NCBI RefSeq assembly: GCF_003946215.1 | Contig: NZ_RHOW01000007.1 | Coordinates: 1 to 64,000 of the forward strand | Source of the DNA: Lapidilactobacillus mulanensis | Lineage (GTDB): Bacteria > Bacillota > Bacilli > Lactobacillales > Lactobacillaceae | DNA: 64,000 bases | Reading direction: 5' to 3' | Shown: piece after piece, positions 54,191-63,507 of the stretch | Position numbering within the stretch: the stretch's first letter is position 1 | Layout: each line of letters starts with the position of its first letter | The notes under the pieces: model-generated | The model's database searches: none | What the model saw: only the letters and a program-made list of their open reading frames with translations | Told to the model about the DNA's origin: nothing | Made by a program: the position numbers and the translations under genes

Positions 54191-54862
54191 TTAAGCCAGT
54201 GGTTCTGAACTTAATGTCCAAGTTAACGTTGCAGAATATTCACCTAACCGAGCTTGCGGAACAGTTAAGCTAATCACGTTGCGTGGATAAACTTCCAACC
54301 ATGAACCGAGTCCTTGACCCTTATCGGCGGTAAAAATCGTCGTCGCCTGATCCGTGCTATCTAACGAAGTAATGTCGCTCGCAGTTGGTGCCGCACCTTG
54401 ACCTGCCAAATGAGATTTCACACTGGCTTTGGTCAATGACATGGTTGCACCGTTCAATTTCTTACCAGTATCTTTGAAATCAGTGATCGCAACTTTCAAA
54501 TTCCAACCTTGAGACTGCCCGTCACTACTAACACCGCGACGATCAGAAACTTGTAGATAAGGATTCAAGTTGACTGCCGTATAAGTTTTCGCCGACATTT
54601 CCATTTCGTGAGTTCCGAAAGATAAAATTGGCGCTGTGTCCAGTGTTAATGGTCCGGCTAGGCCAGTTGCTGGGTTTTCTGGATCTGGTTTATTCACTTC
54701 ACCTGGTAAATTAGGATTCCAAGGGTCAACCGTATCTGTTGGCAATGTAAAAGTAATATCACCAGTCGTGGTTGACGTTGTCGTTTCCGCGTGAACTGCA
54801 GTTGCGCTCGTTCCCAAAATCAACGCTGAGACAAATGCAGATAATAATAGAACTTTTTTCAT
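54191..54862 (-). CDS. Small WxL-domain cell-surface protein
   Basis: A 223-residue secreted protein with a signal peptide ending near VHA-E (25/26), a Pro-rich DPWNPNLPGEVNKPDPENP stretch and a WxL domain. The two signature motifs are WNL (120-122, in SQGWNLKV) and WTL (215-217, in LTWTLSSEP). It binds cell-wall peptidoglycan non-covalently. It is the first gene of the WxL cluster. Confidence 0.93.
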   Translation of the reverse strand: MKKVLLLSAFVSALILGTSATAVHAETTTSTTTGDITFTLPTDTVDPWNPNLPGEVNKPDPENPATGLAGPLTLDTAPILSFGTHEMEMSAKTYTAVNLNPYLQVSDRRGVSSDGQSQGWNLKVAITDFKDTGKKLNGATMSLTKASVKSHLAGQGAAPTASDITSLDSTDQATTIFTADKGQGLGSWLEVYPRNVISLTVPQARLGEYSATLTWTLSSEPLA

Positions 54863-55110
54863 GATATGCTCCCCCTTAAATCTGTGTGCGAGTGTATGGC
54901 TCGCAAAATTTAAAATGCATAACTATTGTTATGGCCTGAATAAAAAATGGTAGCTGGCGACGAATATCGGTTCGTTTTTATTCATCGATGTGAGTTGGCT
55001 GAAACATCAAATATTGGTCAACCAATCTTTGGCTTAATCACCTCTCTTTCCCTTATTCTCGAATTAAGTATATATAAAAAGTAATCGTTTGCATACTAAA
55101 TAGGTTTAAT

Positions 55111-55156
55111 TTGAGCGTCACGTTTTGACCAGTGGTGGTCAAAATGTGACGCTCAA
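55111..55156. repeat. 21-bp-arm inverted repeat of unknown role
   Basis: TTGAGCGTCACGTTTTGACC(A) and TGGTCAAAATGTGACGCTCA(A), loop GTGG, with a single G-A difference (a G-U pair in RNA). It lies between two divergent genes, where a terminator is not expected, and has no U-tract on either side. Confidence 0.7.
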
Positions 55157-55310
55157 AAAAGCTCATGATTATTCGGATCGTGTATTTACTTGTAACTAGC
55201 AATAACGCTTTGCACCGAACTGACAGCATGCATTTTTCAAGGCAAATTATTTGCCCACGATTCAATTAGATCTGAAGTCGCTCAATTTTCGGACAAATAA
55301 CGAGATATCC

Positions 55311-55339
55311 TTGGTCTAACGGTAATTTTCTGCTAAGAT
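55311..55339 (+). promoter_or_regulatory. Promoter of the ABC-F gene
   Basis: TTGGTC (55311-55316), a 17-bp spacer and TAAGAT (55334-55339), with a ~65-nt leader to TTG 55404. Confidence 0.55.
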
Positions 55340-55403
55340 AGGGTGATAGTCTCAAAAACGAACAAGTTTCATTTTCAACATCAATCATAAGCGAGGTACA
55401 GAA

Positions 55404-57026
55404 TTGTTAACTGTTAATAATGTCTCCATGGTTTTCGGCGATCGTAAGCTTTACGATGACGTCAATCTCAAATTCACACCAGAAAACTGTTACGGAATTA
55501 TCGGGGCAAATGGCGCTGGTAAGTCCACTTTTCTCAAGATTCTTGAAGGCAACTTGACCCCAACAACGGGAACGGTCTCCATGGGTCAAAACGAACGCAT
55601 GAGCAGCTTGAAGCAGGATCATTTCGCCTTCGACAATCAAACGGTGATCAATACCGTCTTGCAAGGCCACGAGAGTCTCTACAAGATCATGGTCGAAAAA
55701 GACGCCCTTTATGCCAAAGCTGATTTCTCGGAAGCCGATGGGATCAAAGCCGCCGAATTAGAAGGCGACTTTGCCGAAATGGATGGTTGGAGCGCCGAAA
55801 GTGATGCCAGTCAACTCCTACAATCATTAGGGATTCCAGAAGCTAGCCACGAAAGTTTGATGAAGGAATTGCCTGAAAGCGACAAAATCAAAGTTTTGTT
55901 AGCACAGGCATTATTTGGCAAGCCCGATGTTTTACTGCTCGATGAACCCACAAACGGTTTGGATCCACAAACGATCCAATGGCTAGAAAATTTCTTGGCT
56001 GACTATGAAAATACCGTTTTAGTCGTCAGCCATGACCGCCATTTTCTGAATGCAGTTTGCACGCATATTTGTGACGTCGACTTTGGCGCGATCCAATTAT
56101 TCGTCGGCAATTATGATTTCTGGATCCAGAGTTCCGAATTGGCACAACAATTACGCTCACAAGCTAATTCTAAAAAAGAAGAACAAATCAAACAGTTGCA
56201 AGAATTCGTGGCGCGTTTCTCGGCCAACGCTTCTAAATCGAAGCAAGCCACTTCGCGGAAGAAACAACTGGAAAAAATCACCTTGGATGATATCAAGCCA
56301 AGTTCACGCAAGTATCCTTTCATCAAGTTCACGCCAGAACGCGAATTGGGTAAAGACTTATTACGCGTGGAAAACGTCAGCAAAACGATCGACGGTCAAA
56401 AAGTTCTCGATAATGTCAGCTTCACTTTGACCCCCGGCGATAAAACCGCCCTCATTTCGCGTTCAGACGTCACCACCAGCTTACTGATGCAAATCATTGC
56501 TGGCGAAATCAAACCCGACACAGGGACAATTACGTGGGGTGTGACGGTGAATTCTGCCTATATGCCAAAAGATTTAACGCCAATTTTTGGCGATTCAGAT
56601 TTAAGTATTTTAGATTGGTTACGTCAATACGCAAGTAAAGAAGAAAGTGATAATACTTTCCTGCGCGGCTTCTTGGGCCAAATGCTGTTTAGTGGCGACG
56701 AAGTCTTGAAACAAGTCAACGTTTTATCCGGTGGTGAAAAAGTTCGTAGCTATCTGTCGAAGTTAATGTTGAGTAAAGCCAACGTGCTACAACTCGACGA
56801 TCCCACTAACCACTTGGATCTGGAAAGTATTGAAAGCTTGAACGATGCGTTGATCGGTTTCCCTGGCTCGATTATTTTCACCAGTCATGATCACCAATTC
56901 ATTCAGACAATTGCCAATCATATTATTGAAGTTGGTCCTAAAGGCGTGGTCGATCGTGCCGATATGGATTACGACGAATTCTTGGCGCACGAAATCGCCC
57001 AAGCACAAGTTGCCAATATTTATTAG
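55404..57026 (+). CDS. ABC-F family ATPase (YbiT/YkpA-like)
   Basis: A 540-residue cytosolic protein with two ABC domains joined by a charged helical linker (ARFSANASKSKQATSRKKQL), without membrane segments. It is a ribosome-associated translation factor type. NBD1 has an intact Walker A (GANGAGKSTFLK) and Walker B (LLLDEPTNGLD) but a degenerate signature (ELPESDKIK). NBD2 has a degenerate Walker A (SRSDVTTSLLM), a good signature (LSGGEKVRS) and LDDPTNHLD with Asp for the catalytic Glu. So one composite ATP site is intact and the other lost, an asymmetry already known in this branch. TTG start, ribosome site GCGAGG. Confidence 0.9.
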   Translation: MLTVNNVSMVFGDRKLYDDVNLKFTPENCYGIIGANGAGKSTFLKILEGNLTPTTGTVSMGQNERMSSLKQDHFAFDNQTVINTVLQGHESLYKIMVEKDALYAKADFSEADGIKAAELEGDFAEMDGWSAESDASQLLQSLGIPEASHESLMKELPESDKIKVLLAQALFGKPDVLLLDEPTNGLDPQTIQWLENFLADYENTVLVVSHDRHFLNAVCTHICDVDFGAIQLFVGNYDFWIQSSELAQQLRSQANSKKEEQIKQLQEFVARFSANASKSKQATSRKKQLEKITLDDIKPSSRKYPFIKFTPERELGKDLLRVENVSKTIDGQKVLDNVSFTLTPGDKTALISRSDVTTSLLMQIIAGEIKPDTGTITWGVTVNSAYMPKDLTPIFGDSDLSILDWLRQYASKEESDNTFLRGFLGQMLFSGDEVLKQVNVLSGGEKVRSYLSKLMLSKANVLQLDDPTNHLDLESIESLNDALIGFPGSIIFTSHDHQFIQTIANHIIEVGPKGVVDRADMDYDEFLAHEIAQAQVANIY

Positions 57027-57107
57027 AATTCAAGTATCAATAATCGAACAACTGCCCGATTTAAGATATACTATTCGTACTATCTTACTTAAAAGAGGAG
57101 TCCTATT

Positions 57108-57578
57108 ATGTCCTTAGTTGTTGATTTCAAAAACGTTTCGACACAGGGTTTGGAAAGTTCACCCGTTGCCGCAAGCTTGGCTGGATTACGCGCCAACGAA
57201 GCACGCTATTTCATGAATAAATACAAGCATGAATTTACCGTTGTTCCTGCTAGTGAGAGCCAAGATGTGGTTCAATTCGTCAACACCCTACTCAAAAACG
57301 AACGCGATTTAACTTTGTCCGCCCAACCGTTGGAGACGTCGCATTTTCAAGTTGAAAACATCGAGTATGCTTATGTGATCTATCAAGACGGTTTAATTTT
57401 GAATGTGATGTATGCCTTGGACGATCCGAAGAAACGCGCCGTGGGTTTCAAATTGTCGGAAGCCATGGAAGTGCCTGCCGAGTTGGAAGGTAAATTCAAA
57501 TTTGCCCACCAGAAGTCGAAATTGGCTGGCATCATCCGCGGTTCTTATTTCGTGATCAAAGGTGATTATCACAATTAA
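57108..57578 (+). CDS. Conserved hypothetical protein
   Basis: A 156-residue soluble protein without recognised motif or signal. It has alternating beta-rich blocks (FQVENIEYAYVIYQDGLILN, VMYALDDPKKRAVGFKLSEA). It has its own -10 (TATACT near 57067), ribosome site AGAGGAG and a terminator, so it is a real gene. I do not know its function. Confidence 0.7.
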   Translation: MSLVVDFKNVSTQGLESSPVAASLAGLRANEARYFMNKYKHEFTVVPASESQDVVQFVNTLLKNERDLTLSAQPLETSHFQVENIEYAYVIYQDGLILNVMYALDDPKKRAVGFKLSEAMEVPAELEGKFKFAHQKSKLAGIIRGSYFVIKGDYHN

Positions 57579-57601
57579 ATTTGATGACCAAGTTTGAAAA
57601 T

Positions 57602-57646
57602 ACCCATCAATTATTTGCGCCTAAAATAATTGATGGGTTCTTTTTT
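57602..57646 (+). terminator. Terminator after the 156-residue gene
   Basis: ACCCATCAATTATTT / AAATAATTGATGGGT followed by TTCTTTTTT. Confidence 0.85.
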
Positions 57647-57808
57647 CGTGAGTTCGGCTTAAGTAAGTGGGTAAAACCTTGAGTTTCTCAAATGATTCGC
57701 TAAAAAACTGCTATTCACGTTGATAAACTTGTAGAATAGAATCAACGTATCAGCTATGACTCAAACCACTTCAGCAAATTAAAATATTTTTTGGGAGTTT
57801 TTATAAGT

Positions 57809-60800
57809 ATGAATAGACGCATTATGCCCGTCAGAATTTGGAATCGCGGTCAGCAGATCGTGGATTTAGAACAACTGCAAATTGAATACCTCGATAATGT
57901 GGCTCAAACCGTCAACGCGACCGTCTTTGGCACCAAGGCTTATCAAGTCCGTGTTGGCACAACACCGGATCTTGATCAGTGTACCTGCCCTTTTTTCCCA
58001 GATCACCATTATTGTAAACATATCGCGGCCGTCGTTAAATTATTGAAATCGCAAAAACGTCCGGTCGAAAATTTGTTTGATCAAAATAGCGACGATCTCG
58101 AATTTAAGAATAATTTTCCTAAAAATTATTTGCAGCTCTCGAAACGATTCGAAACTTTATTGGCAACTCATCCGGAAATCGCCCGAGACGTTTACCTCGA
58201 TAAACATCTCTACGATCAATTACGCGCGGACCCCACAACTTGGGACGACTACTTTGCCCCTCAAAACAGTCAGGCATTAGCTGAGCAGGCAAACACACCG
58301 GGCGCTGAAACACGCTCGTCGACTTTCGCTCACTTCAATGTGCAACCTGTCGATCAAAGTGGGCAAACATTTCTCACGGATCTACAATTACCACAACACA
58401 CTTATTTCAAACCCTTATCAGACGCCCTGCCGACTGCGCTCAACTTAGAAGTGACCTTGATGCCGCTGAAAATTCGCGAAGACTGGATGAACCCCGAAGA
58501 AACTCGGCTCGCGATTAAACTACGAGTCGCCAGTGCGGCAGATCAAAAATTCTACGTCATCAATAATATTCGCGCCTTTTTAGAAGACTACGCCCACAAT
58601 GACAGCTATCAAACCGGCGGTAAGCGCCAATTCAAATTAACACCGACCGTTTTCTCACCTAGCGAGCAACAATTCTTGATGGCGTTGAACAACTCTCGTG
58701 CCTGCGATCAAGTGATCGGCGATAGTCAGCCTTCCGCCAAATATTTTTTAATTCCGATCGTTAATTTCGTCGAGACTTTAAAACTCATGTCAACTTTACC
58801 CAACTTTCAATTTCAACCCAGCGAATCCGAAAGCTCGGTCAGTTATGATCAGATCGATATCAAGCCGCTTGAAGCCGAAGACGGTCTCTTAACGGCGCAA
58901 CTTAATAAAGTCGAGGATGGTTATGACTTAACACTTCAACGAAACTTCGATGATTATCTGGAAGCCTACCTGACTTTTATTAGCCAGGCCACGTTCTTCA
59001 CGGCGACCAGCAACCAACTCAACATCATCAATCGCATCGATGAAAGTTATAGCCGCGTAATCGATAGCCAATCGCGTCTTAAAAATAACGCCATTCATTT
59101 TGCACTGGGTGCCGAATCAGAATTAACTAATTTCATTGCCTTTTTCAAGCAAATTGGCGAAATTGAAGTGCCCACAGAATTGATCAGTAATCCACTGATC
59201 CCCCATTTCGACTTAGATCGCGATCAAAACGCACTCGAACTCACCCTAAGTTATCATTCCGCCGCTGAAACCGTCGACGAAGATGCCAACCTCACGCGAG
59301 ATTTCGCCATGGAAAAACAAGCCCACGATTACTTGCACAGCCTGCAATTTAACCAAGACGGTCAACGCTGGACCAAGGATTTCTCGCGCGGTGCAGATCT
59401 GTACCACTTCTTTGTGGCCGAGCTGCCCAACTTGCGTGAAAATGGCGTCGTCTCGCTGTCGCCCGAGCTACAAGATTTATTACAGGATTCGGATGACTTG
59501 GAACCGGAAGTCGCTGTTTCTACCGCCGATGGTTTGTTGGCAATCAACTTTTCGTTTGCCGGAATCGACGAGTCTGAAGTCGATCACGTTTTAGCACAAC
59601 TGGATTCACAGAAGCCTTTTATTCAGCGTGATGATGGTTCGATCATTGTCATCGATGACAAACTCAAGAAAGTTTCCGCCGCTTTAACGAAAATTCGCCG
59701 GCAAGCCCATGGCAAAATCGATCATGGTCAAGTCAGGGTGCACGCTTCTCAAGCCTTCGCGTTACAAGCATCCTTAGGCAAAGATGCGAAGTTCGACGAA
59801 ACCTTCCAGCAATTGATTCAGAATTTAACTCACCCCGAAGAATTCCCGATCAAAAAACAACGACCCGTCAACGCCAAATTGCGTCCTTACCAAGAATTAG
59901 GCGTTCGTTGGTTAGAAATGTTGGACACTTATAAATTCGGCGGGATTTTAGCTGATGAAATGGGTTTGGGTAAGACGCTACAAATGATTTCTTTCCTGAA
60001 TAATCATTTGGATGCGCAACAACTCGATTTGATTGTTTCACCCGCGTCGCTGATTTATAATTGGCAGGCCGAATTTAAAAAGTTCACGCCTAATATCACG
60101 GTTGAAGTCGTCGATGGCAGTAAAGAACACCGCCGAGACTTGATCAAGACGAGCAAAGCCGACGTTTTGATCACGAGTTACAATAGTGCCCGCTTAGATA
60201 TCGAAGACTATCAGCAACGCACGCTCGATTATTTGGTTCTCGATGAAGCGCAATACATTAAGAATGCCAGTACCAAAACGAATCAAAGCTTGCGCAAACT
60301 CGAACCGAAAAATACATTTGCGTTGTCAGGGACACCGATCGAAAACCGCGTCGAAGAATTATGGGCGATTTTTGCACTCGTAATGCCTGGCTTGCTTCCT
60401 AGCAAAAAAGCGTTCGGCCAATTAACGCCGGCGGAAATCGCCATTCGTGTGAAACCGTTCATTCTCAGACGCGAGAAATCCGCCGTGATGACAGAACTCC
60501 CCGCCTTGGTGGAAACGAACCTGCAAAACGAAATGACGACCGAACAGAAGACCGTTTACTTGGCGCAACTGAAACAGATGCAAGTGAAAGTCAAAGGCAT
60601 GACCAGTAACAGCTTCGTTAAAAACAAACTGGCCATTCTCGCCGGTTTGACCCGCTTGCGCCAAATTTGCAACACACCCGCATTATATCTCGACGATTAT
60701 CACGGCGATTCCGGCAAACTTAACCTGCTCAACGAAATTTTGCAGCAAGCCTTAGCCAATGAACGGCACATCTTGATTTTCTCGCAATTCACCAGCATGC

Positions 60801-61222
60801 TCGACATTATCGAAGGCGAATTGAAGGCACAAGATCTCGATTGCTACGTCCTCAATGGCAGCACGAAACCTAAGGACCGTTTACAAATGGTCGATGCCTT
60901 TAACGCTGGTGAGAAAAATATCTTCCTCATTTCCTTGAAGGCCGGTGGTACTGGCTTGAATTTAACTGGCGCGGACCTCGTGATCTTAGTGGATCTCTGG
61001 TGGAATCCGGCCGTTGAAGATCAAGCCACTGCCCGTGCTCACCGTATTGGGCAAACAAAAAAGGTCGACGTTCTGCGCTTGATCACTAAAGGAACGATCG
61101 AAGAACAGATCTATCAACTTCAAGAAAAGAAACGTAATTTCGTCGATCAGATTTTGGACGGCACCGAAAACAAAGGTAGCCTCACAGAAGACGAGATCCG
61201 TCTGATTTTGGGTATCGAATAG
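57809..61222 (+). CDS. SWIM zinc finger and SNF2-family DNA helicase
   Basis: About 1137 residues. An N-terminal SWIM zinc finger (CTCPFFPDHHYCKH) is followed by a ~600-residue region typical of bacterial SNF2 proteins. The SNF2 motor starts near 690: RPYQELGVRWLE, Walker A DEMGLGKT at about 716, motif II DEAQ near 811, SGTPIENRVEELW, then the helicase C-domain with LIFSQFTSMLDIIEG and ATARAHRIGQ. Such proteins are cytosolic DNA-translocating ATPases of unclear role, often near defence or repair genes, though no such partner is here. ATG 57809 is preferred over TTG 57791, which overlaps the GGGAG ribosome site. Confidence 0.92.
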   Translation: MNRRIMPVRIWNRGQQIVDLEQLQIEYLDNVAQTVNATVFGTKAYQVRVGTTPDLDQCTCPFFPDHHYCKHIAAVVKLLKSQKRPVENLFDQNSDDLEFKNNFPKNYLQLSKRFETLLATHPEIARDVYLDKHLYDQLRADPTTWDDYFAPQNSQALAEQANTPGAETRSSTFAHFNVQPVDQSGQTFLTDLQLPQHTYFKPLSDALPTALNLEVTLMPLKIREDWMNPEETRLAIKLRVASAADQKFYVINNIRAFLEDYAHNDSYQTGGKRQFKLTPTVFSPSEQQFLMALNNSRACDQVIGDSQPSAKYFLIPIVNFVETLKLMSTLPNFQFQPSESESSVSYDQIDIKPLEAEDGLLTAQLNKVEDGYDLTLQRNFDDYLEAYLTFISQATFFTATSNQLNIINRIDESYSRVIDSQSRLKNNAIHFALGAESELTNFIAFFKQIGEIEVPTELISNPLIPHFDLDRDQNALELTLSYHSAAETVDEDANLTRDFAMEKQAHDYLHSLQFNQDGQRWTKDFSRGADLYHFFVAELPNLRENGVVSLSPELQDLLQDSDDLEPEVAVSTADGLLAINFSFAGIDESEVDHVLAQLDSQKPFIQRDDGSIIVIDDKLKKVSAALTKIRRQAHGKIDHGQVRVHASQAFALQASLGKDAKFDETFQQLIQNLTHPEEFPIKKQRPVNAKLRPYQELGVRWLEMLDTYKFGGILADEMGLGKTLQMISFLNNHLDAQQLDLIVSPASLIYNWQAEFKKFTPNITVEVVDGSKEHRRDLIKTSKADVLITSYNSARLDIEDYQQRTLDYLVLDEAQYIKNASTKTNQSLRKLEPKNTFALSGTPIENRVEELWAIFALVMPGLLPSKKAFGQLTPAEIAIRVKPFILRREKSAVMTELPALVETNLQNEMTTEQKTVYLAQLKQMQVKVKGMTSNSFVKNKLAILAGLTRLRQICNTPALYLDDYHGDSGKLNLLNEILQQALANERHILIFSQFTSMLDIIEGELKAQDLDCYVLNGSTKPKDRLQMVDAFNAGEKNIFLISLKAGGTGLNLTGADLVILVDLWWNPAVEDQATARAHRIGQTKKVDVLRLITKGTIEEQIYQLQEKKRNFVDQILDGTENKGSLTEDEIRLILGIE

Positions 61223-61263
61223 GAGTGGGTTTTAAATGACTGCTCATTTTCAAACCATGGTCT

Positions 61264-61396
61264 CTCACAACTTGAATTGTGTTCGTGGCGACTGAAATGA
61301 TGTGTCTAAGTTGCCCAAGCCGAAATCCAGAACCAGGATTTTGGTTTGGGCTGCCTTAGTCAATCATTTCAAAGGCGTCGCCACTCACAACTTGTC
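61264..61396 (-). repeat. Family B single palindromic unit (minus orientation)
   Basis: The direct repeat CTCACAACTTG occurs at 61264 and 61384, exactly 120 bp apart, matching the array period elsewhere. Between them a palindrome has outer arms GGCGAC (61287) and GTCGCC (61377), then ACTGAAATGATGTGTCTAAG and CTTAGTCAATCATTTCA, and an inner GCCCAA/TTGGGC stem. The first direct repeat also forms a CACAA/TTGTG mini-hairpin. The distal repeat abuts the stop of the DUF2188 gene. Confidence 0.75.
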
Positions 61397-61846
61397 TTAT
61401 GTTCTTGGTGTGCTTTCTTTTTGCAGGGTTCCATCTTGGCCGTACACTTTTAACTTGGATCCTTTATTTTGGGCGACTTCGCGTGCTCGCTTTACTGCAT
61501 CCGTTTTACGTTCAAAAGTGTCACTCGCTTGTTTAGCACCTTTGGCGATCACGATCCATTGGCCATCTTCGTATTTTACCAGTTCATCCGCCGCGATCAG
61601 CTCTGGGTTTCCTTTGCTTTCGTGGCGATCATGCTTCGTGGGCGCCACCTCTTTACCAAAGTCGGATTTTTCGGCGACACTCGCATTTGCGATCCACTTT
61701 TCTGCTTGACTCATGGCAATCGGAATCGCCCGGTCATCCTCATAGCCCTCCGCTAATAAGGCGTTGGCAATGTCGATGGCTTTTTTTCGTTCTAGTTTTG
61801 ATAAATTCTTCATGGAATTTGGATAATCTTTCAGATCCCAAGGCAT
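61397..61846 (-). CDS. DUF2188-containing protein
   Basis: A 149-residue soluble protein. The N-terminal half (MPWDLKDYPNSMKNLSKLER, then ALLAEGYEDDRAIPIAMSQA) resembles the ChaB/plasmid-type YdaT module. The C-terminal half (QWIVIAKGAKQASDTFERKT, then AVKRAREVAQNKGSKLKVYG) is DUF2188. The family is found in stress-related small proteins. ATG 61846 follows GAGGAGTGATCAA; the frame up to 61978 is not supported. Confidence 0.82.
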   Translation of the reverse strand: MPWDLKDYPNSMKNLSKLERKKAIDIANALLAEGYEDDRAIPIAMSQAEKWIANASVAEKSDFGKEVAPTKHDRHESKGNPELIAADELVKYEDGQWIVIAKGAKQASDTFERKTDAVKRAREVAQNKGSKLKVYGQDGTLQKESTPRT

Positions 61847-62024
61847 TTGATCACTCCTCTTCAATTTAGGTAAGCCGTTATCTTTAGTGTAACCAATTGA
61901 AAAAGTTGAAGATAGCAATATGCGATGGCTGAGCGACGATATTTTCGACAATCTCATTATTTTTCCTGTGGCAATCAATGATCTATAATGAAAACAAAGC
62001 GTTTATAAAAATGGAGGAACTGAC

Positions 62025-63368
62025 ATGGCTCAAGATATTCAAACATTTGATACGATCATTATCGGCGCCGGACCCGGCGGTTCAGCAGCGGCTTATCCAT
62101 TAGCCACAACCCAAAAAGTCCTAGTGATCGAAAACGACTTGTGGGGTGGAACGTGTCCTAATCGCGGTTGCGATCCAAAAAAGATGCTTTATTCTGCGGT
62201 TGAAGTACGTGACCGCGCCCGCAATTTGCAAGGCTCGGGACTTAACGGCCTGCCTGCGATCGATTGGCCGGAACTGATGGCTTTCAAGCGTGCCTACACT
62301 GACCATGTCCCTGCGGATACATTAAGTGGTTTAAAGGCGGCAAATATTGCGACTGTGCATGGTCGTCCCCACTTTATTTCTGAAAACCAATTGAAAATTA
62401 ATGAAACCATTTATCAAGCCGATCATTTCATCCTTGCCACCGGACAAGCACCGGTAGTTCCTAACATACCCGGTCACGAATATTTACAAACCAGCACCGA
62501 CTTTCTAAACTTATCGGAATTGCCCGAACGTATCGCTTTTGTCGGGGGTGGCTATGTTGCCATTGAATTGGCAAACATTGCCGCTAGCAGTGGCGCGGAA
62601 GTTCATCTCCTGCAACATAATCAGCACATCTTGCGCGACTTCCCCGAAGATTATACCCAACTCCTGTCTGCGGCGATGACCACAAATGGCGTGACTTTCC
62701 ATTGGGATACCGAATTAGATGGCGTCACTGAAACCGATGACGGTCTCCTACTCACGACCAATCAAAAAATGCTGGAAGTCGATGCCGTTTTCGTGGCAAT
62801 GGGCCGTCAACCTCAACTAGCTACTTTAAACTTGGCAGCCGCTAAAGTTTCGGTTGAAGATAAAGGCTTAGTCGTCAACAATCATTTGCAAACGACGAAT
62901 GAAAGAATCTATGGTGTGGGTGACGTGCTCCTGAAAAAGCAACCGAAGCTCACACCCGTCGCTAGTTTCGAAGGCCGTTATGTTGCCCAAGCCATTCTGA
63001 ACGACAAGGTTGCACCGATCACCTACCCAACAATTCCCCAAGTGGTTTACGCGAGCCCACAAATTGCTCAGGTCGGTGTTAAGCTTGATTTTGCTAAAGA
63101 ACATGCGGATCAATATCGGATCGTCGCACAAGACGTTTCGAAATGGTACACATTCAATCGCATCAAGGAACCAACGGCACGGGTCACCACGATCATCGAT
63201 CAAATATCCAACCTGTTAGTTGGTGCGGTGGTTTACGCCAGTATCGCCGAGGAATTGATCAATGACTTAACCGCCTTGATTAATCAGCACACCACTCAAG
63301 AACAACTCAGTCAACAAATCATGGCTTATCCAACGCCCGCAAGTGATTTGACCTACTATTACGGTTAA
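62025..63368 (+). CDS. FAD-dependent pyridine nucleotide-disulfide oxidoreductase
   Basis: A 447-residue flavoprotein of the glutathione reductase fold. The FAD motif is IIIGAGPGGSAAAYPLA, the redox-active disulfide GGTCPNRGCDPKK, the NAD(P) motif IAFVGGGYVAIELANIAASS and the second FAD block RIYGVGDVLLK. The C-terminal catalytic His-Pro-Thr of true glutathione reductase reads YPTPASDL here, so His is replaced by Tyr. The substrate is therefore open. Ribosome site TGGAGGAACTG precedes ATG 62025; a terminator follows. It is monocistronic. Confidence 0.88.
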   Translation: MAQDIQTFDTIIIGAGPGGSAAAYPLATTQKVLVIENDLWGGTCPNRGCDPKKMLYSAVEVRDRARNLQGSGLNGLPAIDWPELMAFKRAYTDHVPADTLSGLKAANIATVHGRPHFISENQLKINETIYQADHFILATGQAPVVPNIPGHEYLQTSTDFLNLSELPERIAFVGGGYVAIELANIAASSGAEVHLLQHNQHILRDFPEDYTQLLSAAMTTNGVTFHWDTELDGVTETDDGLLLTTNQKMLEVDAVFVAMGRQPQLATLNLAAAKVSVEDKGLVVNNHLQTTNERIYGVGDVLLKKQPKLTPVASFEGRYVAQAILNDKVAPITYPTIPQVVYASPQIAQVGVKLDFAKEHADQYRIVAQDVSKWYTFNRIKEPTARVTTIIDQISNLLVGAVVYASIAEELINDLTALINQHTTQEQLSQQIMAYPTPASDLTYYYG

Positions 63369-63377
63369 CGCATGTAT

Positions 63378-63416
63378 AAAAATAGCACCGACCAATAATG
63401 GTCGATGCTATTTTTG
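63378..63416 (+). terminator. Terminator after the disulfide oxidoreductase gene
   Basis: AAAATAGCACCGACCA / TGGTCGATGCTATTTTTG forms a strong hairpin with a U-tract. Confidence 0.85.
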
Positions 63417-63507
63417 TGTGCTGTATTACAACTCTTGGGGGGAGAACTTTGTGCACACCGTCAAAGTCCTTAAGTTGTAATTAAAATAAAATGATCCTTG
63501 AAAAAAC

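Larger units (their letters stand above)
54863..55403. other. Divergent intergenic region between WxL operon and ABC-F gene
   Basis: A 541-bp A/T-rich gap. The only notable items are the long palindrome at 55111-55156 and the ABC-F promoter at 55311-55339. No ORF, Family A or Family B motif is seen. Confidence 0.6.
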
